A stretch of DNA of 64,000 nucleotides, taken from positions 5,990,501 to 6,054,500 of the forward strand of contig NC_092580.1 in NCBI RefSeq assembly GCF_037975245.1, written 5' to 3'. Of the stretch, positions 1-12,100 are shown one piece after another (position 1 is the stretch's first letter; each line of letters starts with the position of its first letter). The notes beneath the pieces are model-generated. The model had not been told where the DNA came from. It did no database searches and saw only the letters and a list, made by a program, of their open reading frames with translations. This DNA is from Apostichopus japonicus. Taxonomy: Eukaryota > Echinodermata > Holothuroidea > Aspidochirotida > Stichopodidae. The translations under genes and the position numbers were made by a program.

Positions 1-175
1 TAATTCTTATGATATTTGAAACCATGCAGTGTCTTAATTTTAGGAGTCTTTGCAAATGCAGAGGAAATAGTGACCAATGTTAGAATCTCTACTCTACAAG
101 TACATCACTTATATAATAAAATAATGAAATTCCTCACTCTCTGACACAAACCTGTTTCTTGAAATATCTTTCTAG

Positions 176-3100
176 GAATGGTGTGACCCAAGATGAACTC
201 CAGCATATCTTATCTCTAGATGATGAGGTTCTGGATGAATTATACCAATATTGGCCACCTCCTGACCCTAAAGAGGTTGCACTACCTCCTCTGATCTGGG
301 CAAGACTAAGATTTGAACTGCAAGAGTATATGGCAGAAAGACAGGCAAATGGAAGAACTGTCATGACATTGTATCACAGGTAAAATACTAAGGAAGACAG
401 TACCCTTTGAATTTGAGGCAATTCAATGTTTAGTTTGTGTTTGCATTTTAGTGTGTAAAATATCTCCATTGAAATAATATGAGCTATTTTGGCACAACTA
501 GTAGTAGCAGTAGAAGTACAAATCAAATCATTTACGATATCAGAGCCTGCAATTGTTTATAATACCTTTGCAATCGGTGTTCTCATATCACTATTGTGGA
601 GATTTTAGTACAAAGGATGTTTTATATACTTTCTTGCTCAAGTGGGTATTTTGAAAAATGTCGACAGCAAAATTAAAAGGGCATTACGGTATATTTTGCT
701 GTCAGTCTGTCGGTTAGATATAGTGTGGACATAGCGGCAATATGCTATGAAGCCTTATACTTATTGGCCTAACCTTACAGTATGTCATAGTTGATTGCTT
801 GTATACATTACTGTGTCAGTTAACTGCAAAGTTATAGTGAATGGTATCATACATATGTTCCACCTCACAACAAACAGCTGTTTCCGGGGATTATACGTCA
901 TACAATTAGACAAAAGCTGCTCCTCAAATTGGCGGTGACCACAGGTTTCACTTTATATATTTGAAAGTCAATTTGTTAAAATACAAAATTACGTGGGTTT
1001 TAGTTTGGAATAGACTTTGTCTAGCACATATAAATGTCTGGTTTAATCCTAATCTTCCTCTGTAATTGCCTGATTCATCAGTCCACATGGGGGCTGCCAT
1101 TTTGACTTTCTACAACCATCACCTGATTTCACAATGCTTCCTCAATGGCTATCCATTATAATCGGATCAGAGTCATGTCATTGACAGCCACCTACTGTCA
1201 CGACCCAACTCAACTGCAAGGAAACAGCCCCTGACGACACAACGAATGTCAAACATGTTTGATCTGCCCGATTTGGTCACAGCAAGGACCGACTGTCAGA
1301 TCTTGGTCTGGTCAGTAGCAAAATTTCCCACAAACTGGATGGACCCGGCTGCAACCTGACTAATTTTTTTGTTGCAGTTGCATCGGGTCGGTGCAGTGTG
1401 CGCCTGTCTTTACTTCTCTTTAACTGGGTTGAGAAAGTTTGTGAGGATTTGCACAATACAGTCATTTGAGTTCATGACACTGCAGGTTGCCTTAAGCTTG
1501 CTAGAAATGACGTGACTCATACATGGAATGGATGGACTTGTGTGACATGATCTTTGGGAAGCCAAGTGTGTACAACATGTCTATTCCTTTTCCTTGAAAA
1601 TATTCTGCTGCCTAAAACATTTTTGAAACAACTAAACATTTTATTCCAAACTTTTTCTAGATTTTATCACACGATGAATAAAGTTTCAAACTCTCATTTC
1701 TCGTAGACAATTTACTGAAGCTGCTCAGGAGCGTTATCTATCGACTGATGCAAGGAGAAAGCATTGTCATCGAGTTATGGCTGATTTCTTCAGTGGAAAA
1801 TGGGCCAAAACCCAAAAGGTGATTATTTGTAACATTATATAAAACGTTATTGAGAATCAGTTCTTATTTAATAGGTTTTAGGTATTAGTAAAGTTAAATG
1901 CACATGTTTAAATCACATAAATATTGCTGGTAGCTGGTAATTAGTCAGTGTGGATAACGGCTTCAGCCTTGAAAGTAGGCATTGCTAATAACCACAGCTT
2001 TGAAAGTGAAGTAGGTCTAATCTTAATGCTGGTGCTTCAATGGTCATTAAAGATCTGTTAGTGGTTTTAAGAGTAGCATCATGTGAGTGTTTAGTTCATA
2101 TGAGATTGGCAAAATAGAACATTTTCAATCACCTTTACTTCAGAGGATACATTACCTAAAGGGTATATCACATCAAAGGTATATCATCAGATAATTAATA
2201 TGCATTTAAGTTATAGCAACAAATAATCAGAGTATCAGTGAGATTGCTTCAGGAAATGTCTGTCTTACCCTTTGTCAGTTGTAGTGAATTCAAGCAGAAA
2301 GAGCAGTGATTAACATAGTCTGATATTTCAACAGTTTCAATCTTTATTTATGTTTTTCCATTGGTAAATTGGTTGGTAGAAAAGTGAAAACTTAATTCTG
2401 ATGTAAATTAACAATGTTAAAAAAAAGTATAGTAAATTGATAAGCTTAGTGACTGAAGTGTCAAAATCCACTTTTATGAAAACATGGAAATATAATCAGG
2501 TGGGTGAGTGAAGTAACTTTGCACATTCATAAAATGGACTGTCTGTGTGGAAAATACTTGGCTTGACTGATGAATAAAGCTCTGTAAAACTGAATGACAG
2601 CTGGTGTGGCAAGAAGAATGTACACAATGCTTTTACTCTTCAGGTCCATAATTTCTGTTTATTAACTCTTTAATAATTTCATTTCCCACTAGACTTTGCA
2701 TCTCACATTGGATTCAATGACACTGAATCCATTTCGCATGGTCCCTCAACAACCTCTTACATTCCAGACAGATTACAACAGGAGGAAACTTCATGAATTA
2801 CCATTTCATTTAACTCTTGCTGGAGAAGAGGCGTTAGAAGAGATCTGCTCGGTAATTAACACTTAAAAGGTTAAAGGGACAGTGAAATCTCAAGCAGTGT
2901 TTGCATTAGGATGCGTGATCGCAGGATTCCCACAATTTATCTAGAGGGTCCCACGAAAAAATGTTCTTATGGGGGGAATTTCCTGCAACAATTCCTGGTA
3001 CTTTCTGAAACTTGCACCATGACTGTAGTTACAAAACTTGCCAAATAACAAGCCAGATATTATAAAGTTTGTTGCTTTTGTAAGGAGTAATGTGATTGGT

Positions 3101-6100
3101 CAAATCTTTCCAAAAAGCAAACACTGGTTTTGTTAGTGCTGCACTGCACTGCACTGCACAGTGTGTATTGTGTTTATTTGTCACAATTGTGTTTATTGGT
3201 CACAACGGTTGACCATGTGTACTGCACTGTATGTACTATTTGTGTGCTAAATCTCAGTATGGGCAAATGTACCATCATCTAACTACTAACATCCCCCACC
3301 CCCTTCAAAGAAAGAATTAAAATCCCCCCAAAATTGACTGGGAAATGCTCTCATTTTTTTAATATACTAGTTTACAATTTATGTAATATAGACAAAGATC
3401 TCATTGATCTAATTCCCATGTTCATTGGTTGTTCCAAGGCTGAGAAATAAGTTCTGAATTTGGCTCACTTCCTTACCACATCATGAACAGATAATTCACC
3501 AGGAAATAATAAGCAATAGTGAAAGTGAAAGAAAGTATTGCCAAGAATGGGATTTAAATTAGTGATGTAATGATCACAAGTTTGGTGATGTATGAACCAA
3601 TTTATCCAGCTTTTAGTTTGTGGGGATTCCCATCAACCGTACCTATAATTAAGAATTCATATATAATTAAGAATTAACTTGTATAATAAAGAATAAAGAA
3701 TGTGATTTGAGGTAGTGACTTAAGGATTACAAGTTTGGTGATGTATGAACTTATCTATCCAGCTTGTAGTTTGTGGGGATTCCCATAGTTAAGGGGTGCT
3801 TGTTTTTATTGAGTGTGATCCCTAGTTCATTAGTACAGATTGTGCTACTGTAGCTACTGACAGACATGCTCCAGCAAAGAGTTGGTTCAATATAGGGATC
3901 AATTCAGATCCTCAGATCTTCAACATGTTTAGATACAGTTCCCAGGCTAACCATCCTTAGCCACAGACTTCCTTGTCTACATAATACAAAAGCAAAATGG
4001 TTGAAATTATATAAAGTGTCCAGTAGTGCTGATAGTTGTAATTGATTAATCACCAGTAGTCGGGATTACACTTTGGAAGTTCAATTAATCGCGCTCAAAA
4101 CCTAAGTTGCGATTACTGGACTACAAGCTAGCACTACACATAATCTGCTTTTGAAAAATAGCCTAAGCTATCAAAAACAATACTAAAGCAGGAACCTTGT
4201 CAGCAAATATTGCTAAAGTATAGGTTCTCACAATGCTAAACTAGCATTGTGCTGTGTTAAAAATTGACAAGCACCTGCTCTGGTTAGATTCATGCATTTG
4301 CTTGTCAGTAATATGCTTGTCAATTCTGCAGTGCAACATTCAGTTCTAGCAATGTTTAATCGCAAATTCGCAAGTTCTTAATCATTTATGCTTGCCAAAG
4401 TATTTGTCATACATATGTTTCAACATGATTTAGACACCACATGTTAAAAGACACAAAAGAACAAATGAAGACAGTGTATCATGGAGAAATATTTGTTTTG
4501 ACTGTATTTCTGCAATGTAAAATGACAATGATGATGTCATAACTGTAACCTAGTAACCGCGAGAAGAGCTGTGCGATTAATCAACTACAAAAGAAAGAGT
4601 CGACTATCAGCACTAGTGTACAACATGGGTTTTACTATTGATAAGAAGGTGTTCTTTGTTAAGATGCTTGAAGTTATGTAATTTACACTTTTCACCTGTA
4701 TTTTTCAGCTGGTATATGGAAACTTTGAATTTGTAAACTCCTACGTGAAGGCATTTTCAGCTCAGTTGATGATCGAAGAGATTTCATCCACTTTAAAGGT
4801 TATGCCTGAGAATCACAAGTTGCGCTTACAACTGGAACTTTTAAGAGATACACTGAGGTAAGTGAACAAAGTTTGGAGTGGTTTGCCTGGTATTTGAATA
4901 ATTTTAAACCATATAGAAGGCGAGGAAAAGAGTTTCCTGGTCAATTTATGAAAAGCAATTCAAGACTGAAAGGACAGAATATGAAAGGAGTCTTGAAGAA
5001 ATCTTAAGAGATATATTATTTTGTCATAGCACAACCAACAATTTTGTATTATATCTATGTGAACTGACACTGGCAAAGAAGACCATGACTTTCACAAAAG
5101 TTTGAATGAAACTTTGAGCAAGCTTAAAATGAGATAATATATCAACAAATCAATGTATCTAATCTTGGAGCAGTTGCTGCCTTTCAATATTTCCTCATAT
5201 TTGCTAAATGTAATGTAATTTTGAAAAATCATGTCTTAAGCTTACAGGGGGGCATTCCATTTAACAATTACTTACTGGATAACACAATTATGTAATGAGT
5301 TATTTGTAAATCAAACTTTATAAACAGAGCTAAAGGTAACTAGAATAATCATTATGCACCAGCAGTAATGAAACCTAGAAATGCCATTGACTTCCTAGAA
5401 TTAATTTAACCTGATGGTAAGATATGTACTTTTTGTCATCTTTGCAATCAAGTAATCAAATACACATAGGAATGAAATCTTGTTATCTCTGTACAACATC
5501 TACCTATTGTGGTATATATATATGTTGATTGTATGTATGCTTGAGTCACTTCTCATTCTGTAGTGAGCTCAAATAATGAACTTCCCTTTATCACAATCCC
5601 TTTATTTCTTTGGTCTTTCATTTGCAGACTTGCCAAGCCTACTATTGAATTTGAGGGTTCCTTACAGACTTTAAGTGCAGAGATATTAGGAAGACTGCAG
5701 GGTCTTGCTGACACATCTGAGACAGAATTCAATGAATGCTTAAAGCCTCTTTTAATGAGTGCCTGGGAACATTGCCAGAATGATCCTGAACCACTTCTTG
5801 TCCCAATGAGAGGGTCATTCCCACAGCCAGGAGGTCCTTTGAGGACAACATTGGTAGGACATGCAGGTGAGACATAGTTCAGGAACTTTTTTTTCATGGT
5901 ATCAATTAAATATAAAAGAAAAGTAGTCAATTAATTTTTCTTGTATACAGCTCTCTGTCAGGATTGCTTAGAACAAATAGGAGGCATTTTGACATTAAGT
6001 GAAACACATTAAGTCTTCTTATAATGTTAATCATATGGCAAGTGCAAACAAGTGGTATTTAGAAATTACTGAATTTTCTAAGCTCTATCATTTACTGATA

Positions 6101-9100
6101 CAAACAACTTGGAGCTTGCTGTTGTAAGTACAAAGAACAAAATATTTTTCTTTTGTTTCTTTTGGGGGATGACTTGACAAGGATTTAATGTTTTATCGTC
6201 TGCAGGAAATGTTAATAAGATTCATGTGAACAAGAACTGTTCTATGCTCGCATCTGCATCTGAGGATGGCACCATCAGGATCTGGGATTTGAATACAGAT
6301 GAGACCATCTACATTCTCATCAGTGGATCAAGTAAGTCTTTTATGAAAATTACCAGATCAGTACAGATCTGTATGTGATAGGATGTGTTAACTAATCAAG
6401 CGCTGAACACCGTTCACACATTCTTATATGCTTGTATAGTTTTGTTTAAATCAATTTCAATGGGTGTTATTAGTAAACTTGAATAAAATCCATTATTATT
6501 GTTATTTTGAATTTGAAAGGATTCCTTGGAAATGCTCTGCAACATGGATGTTTAACACCATACTTGTGTGCTGTGTTCTAAGATGAAAAACTTGAATTTT
6601 TTTTTCTGTTAAAATTTAGGTCTTTGCTACCATTCCTAGCAGGATCTTCTCTGTAGTAAACTGGAGCTGTGTTTTTCTCTGAAGATAATTTTGTTAGGGT
6701 CAAAACATAACTTTCACCAACACAGATTACATCTTGAAAATTTCAAAAAATTAACAATAACTTTGCAATTCATTTATAGTTTCTTATTCAATTTATTTTC
6801 ATGTCTAAATAACATATATATTTAATTCAATTGAATTACATTCAACAACGGAGGAGACAATTACTTTTTCCTGCTTTGATTTTCTGAACTTGTAAACATT
6901 TCTTTTCTGTGGTTAACAAACAGATCATCCCATGGTTGATACTTTCATCTCTTCCGATGATGAGTGGATCGTTGGCTTGAACAGTGAAGGTGTCTTACAT
7001 GTTTGGGGTATGAACACTGGTGACTTGCTGTACAGTGTGCAGATCTCTATGCCATCATCCAAGCACATTGGTCTGTTTGTAACCAATGACAGTACAAAGA
7101 TTATTTGTGTCACAGAAAGTCACATTGAGGTGAGATATAATGATAATTGATATTTGTGGTATGGGAGATTTATAATTGGTATAAAGTCTTTGACATTAGA
7201 ATTAAAACTTTAGAATTAAAACTACGCGGCTTAGGGCTAGTGCCCCTGAATAGGGATTATACAGGCGTAAAGACGTACAATCTCGTATAATCTGTAAACG
7301 TAGGGTGTTCGCAGCCGCTTTACATAGCAGAGCTTCTATGGGTTAGAATAAACTGTGATGAAGAAAAGAGTCGGTAAACTCAGAATCGCACCAAGCCCAA
7401 TTAATGACTTTCCAAAATATTCAACCACAGAGTTAGCATACACTTAAGCCGATAAGAATAAGAGTAACAAAGAAAACAGCGCTACCAGGAGCACAAACGA
7501 TCGATACAATCAGTGCAAAAACTTTAGCAAGGAAACTACATGCCGAGTGTAAATTTTGTTTTAATATGCAAATTATTAATGGTACTGTGCTGCACGATTA
7601 AAACTTAACCTATTGCGACACACACAAATTTTGGGAAGCTGTTGTGGAAGTAACTTTTGTATCAAATGTAAAGTACTGTAAGGTACTATAATTTGTAAAA
7701 GACGGTTTTCTTCAGGTGGTAAGGAAAAGGGGTGCTTCGGTGAACTCAATCTCTTTGTATAGTATTTGGATAGTTAAAATGACCATGTACATGCAGTTTC
7801 TATTTCTCTTTAAGTAAGCTCTACTTAGCATTTTTATCCTTTGTGGATCTTTATTGGAATAAATACGAAATACATTGTTTGACGCCAGTATTTAACAGTA
7901 AGCATTTCTTAAATTGTTGACTGAGCTTCAAAATCCATTTTCAAATAGTATGTTTTCATGAAGGTTTTATAAAATCGACATATAGCTAGGGTAGGAAAAT
8001 ATTAACTTAACCACATTAACGAAAGTTGTTCTATCCAAATAAAATACATGTTTCTCGTACTGAGATCTGAAAAAAAAAACGGGCGGCTTGTTTTCTTCTT
8101 TTCATGCGCTAATACTAGATTGGAATATGTGGCAACCTTTACAAAATAATTCTTAAGGATAGCTTAGATTTCTTGTAATCCAAATAGAGACTTGGGAATC
8201 AGGAAAAAGGAGACCTCTTGCGCGGATTAGAAACATGTTTTGTTTTTAACCGGCCCTGCTTCAAAGTTGTTGGGTGGAAGGTTTTTATTCTTTTCATTCT
8301 GTTGGAACCAACGGTAAATTATGTAAAAAATTGACACAAGAAATGCTTAGTAATACTTTATTATTTCTTCAAAATGTTGCCAACTTTTCAAGGTAAACTT
8401 ATACTCCGTGGAACATAACCTCTACAACTGAGAAAAAAAGTCGGGAAAAGAAACACTGAATGGAAACCCATTTAACGAAAAACAGTTATAAGTTCTATGC
8501 CCTCAAACACTTTACCTGCGTCCTCTTCGCTGCTAGGTGAATATCACGTCTTAAACTACGATTTAAGAAACGGCTGTTTCAAACATCTCACTAATTCTTT
8601 CGGCGACTTTAATCCTATAAATTGAGCACAATAGCATTTCCTGTGTATAAACTCGTACATGGATTATACGAGGTGTCTACGCGGTATCTACGTGGCGTCT
8701 ACGCGGCAATTTGTTTGTCAACGAGTTTATACGCGATTGTACGTGTTTATATGTCTTTATACGATTCTTTGCGCGTACACATGTCCAGTTATACGTGAGC
8801 GGTACTGTAGTCCATCTTGTTTGTTCATTTCTGTATGTGGTGTGCTTTCAACATATAACATTGACCTAAGTATCACTGAGCCCACTTCCTATGCATGTTG
8901 TGCTATGACATCAGTATCACAGAGACCCACTTCCTATGCAGTTTGTACATTGATGTCAGTATCACAGAGACCCATTTCCTATGCAGTTTTAAGCTTTGAC
9001 CAGTTTGTTGCAACAGTTGCATGAGTATTAGTAATTGTCTTTTTCATAACATATGGAATATTTGATATTATCAAACTTATGCGACTCTTTGGCATTGGTA

Positions 9101-12100
9101 AAGAGATGTTCAAGCAAGAACTAAAACCCACTTTATAAGTAAGAGAAGTTAATTGAGACAAACATTGAAAATCTATTACAAGGGGATAATTCGTTTTCAG
9201 TAAACTTTCTGTAAAAACCCTAGTCATAATATTAGTTTTCGTATATTGAGATATGTTAAGAGTTCATGATTCATGGTTTGTTTGTATATGTTATGGTACC
9301 TATGTATGAATCAACACATTAACATCAAACAAATTAAAACATTGGAATCAACTTGAAATTGTACTGACTTTAATACAAGGGCAGTTACCATCTCAACATT
9401 TTACAATGGCAAATTATTTAGCAGCGTAAGAGAGTGTGGAGAGTAAGTAGTTTAATTGATATGAAGTATATGAACTTATGTCGGAAAATCAAAAAAGATC
9501 AATCAATTTTAGAGAAGCATCAGAGGCTTTGTAAAATTACTTCAAATAGCGCAGTTGTTGTAAACTTACGGTTGGTTGACTCATTTTTACCCCAGGTGTA
9601 CAACATTGATGATGGAGGTCTATTGTATTCCACACAAACAACTAATGATGTACTTACTTGTGTGGATGCACCTACCACTGCTGATGTCATATCTACCGGG
9701 ACACAGAGGGGGTCAGCCTGGGTGTGGTCTGTTGTGGATGGATCCTCTTTGGCTCATATAGTACCCGATGGAACTGAGGACATTGGTAGAGTAATGGTTA
9801 TGAAGTTTTTCTCCTCGAAGAACTGTGCAGGACTTGTCTATGCAACTGAAAGTGGATACGTGGTAGGTTTCAGTTGAAGGTCTCTTGTGGTATTGCATAG
9901 TTAAGGAAATCACAAGGAAAGTTATTAAAGCCAGTTGGCAATGAATTATTGGAGTTGGCCAGATTGTGTGTAGTTAATATCATATAAGATCAAGGAGAGC
10001 GGGTGTGGGTGCACGCATTCATGGTAATATTGATAATTGCATAAAGGTTTAAACAACTTGCAAGCCTGCAAGGGTTTGGAAAAACTGATTTAGGAAAGAT
10101 GAAAGAGTGTCAATACAAACCCAATAAAAACTAGATGTATTACACAGCCGGATAAAATACTTGCCATTTTCCTACCACATCAATACTTCACTATTTTTTT
10201 CATCTACTTCAATTTCTCTTGCTTTTTTGTTTCAGATTTTTGCAAAGAGTGACAAGAGTGCTGAAAAGGACTCTTATAGCATCAAGAAGGTCTTCCATGT
10301 ACGATCGACTGGAATCTGCAAGGCTCTGTGTGTGAACAGAGATGGCAACCAAGCATGGGTGGCTGTAGGCTCATTTATTTATTGTTTCCAACTTAACGAT
10401 GATGGTGATGAACCTACGTACATTCTCAAAGGTACACAACAGATTTTGTTTAATTTATACAAACTCAATTTTGACCATATCACCACTTCTTGAGGGTGGT
10501 TTTGGTTTGACCAACATACTGGATGTCACCCTCAACAAGCGGTTCTATGGTCACAGTCAACAACATGAAGACTGAGACCCCTCTGTGACCCCTTATATCA
10601 ATCTCTTTTGTGTTCACCCTGCTCATTAACCTATCTGTATTTTGTGCTTGTATTTTGTCCCTTGTATTTTCTGTTACTTGTCATTCTCTGCCTCTGAAAA
10701 TGATCCTGCTAGGATCAAAACGTCAGGCCCACTTACTTTTACACAGTCTTAGTACTTAAACAACAAGTTATTGTTGGGTTTCTATGATGAAGCTTAGGAA
10801 GCTGAAGAATTTTATCTTGCTTCAGCTCATTGCTGAGCAAAATGAATTGATATGTTGTTTTACTAATGAAACTGATGAAAGGTAAAAAACTGGTGTTTTG
10901 GTAATTAAACCACTCGAAAGAATATTGCTTCAAGTTAAGTCACTGAGACTTTACCATTTTGATCTACTTGTAAAATCTGTTGTTGTAGGTAAAGCACTCT
11001 TGCTGATCAAGGTACTTTACAGCATACAAGCACATTCTTTGATAGAGCATGATGGAAAAGGTCTCCTTCATGTAACTGCATAGTATATAGAAGTACATAT
11101 CTGTAGAAAATAAAAACTGTTTTAAAATTCTTAATTACACCCCATTTGATGTGACAAAGAAACAATACAAATAACTTAATTGTTGCCAAGAGTGTATCAT
11201 TTGAGCTTTCAGGTCAGATGACCAAAACCTTGAGAAGGCAGTATTTTTAAAGCAACCTTGTGTTCTGTTCTCGAAATTGCCTCTTCCAATTATCAATTTC
11301 ACTCCAACAACTAGTGACATATTCCATCCAGTGGTAGAAAGTTTTTCGGCTCATTTAAATAGCTTGTAGAGATTAACCTTCCTTGAGGTATCACTCTTTA
11401 GTTACTAAGCATTTGGTGCCACACTAATGCAACCAACTAACAGGATATTCTGTGTTAACTAGAATATGTTTTAACCAATACCATCCTCTCTAAGGTGTAT
11501 CAATGGAGTTAATTTATTTTTTTTCTGTTGTAGGATATCGGACTGAAATTCTCTCCTTAGTCATTTCTCATGATGATAAATATCTGATTGCTGGACAGAT
11601 TAATGATATCATGATGGTATGGCTGTTAGATGTGATGGACCCCACACCTAAAGCCCTTCACCCTCTAGAAGGACTCAATGCCAATGTTTCTCATCTAGCC
11701 TACGCATTGGTGGGACAGAACCAGCATATGGTCATCTCTGCATCTACCAATCTGCCATACATCAAACTTTGGGATCTGCAGAAGGTTTGCATGGATCCAA
11801 CTGTGAATAAGACATTCTTTTACAAAGAAGGACCATTAGTACTGACTTCTGACAGTCAGTATGTGGTCAGTCTAACTTCAGAAGTGTCCATGGAAGGAGC
11901 CGAGACTCACATTCTCAATGTTTGGGATTCTACGTCAGGGAAGACGCATGAAGTCTGTAAGACCAGATGCTTTGTCCAGTGCCTCACTATTACTAGCGAT
12001 GACTTGCATCTCTTCTACAGTGCCGGGGAGGGGGTTGTCTGTCAATACAACCTCCAGACAGGGGAACAGGTTTGTTGCTTACAGGGTGGCAAAGGAAAGG

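Noticed and set aside
9434-9595. In-frame extension to the left of the NWD exon at 9596
   Set aside because: A good acceptor (cccag) precedes 9596, the frame joins cleanly with exon 7 there, and the upstream residues have no WD-repeat character.
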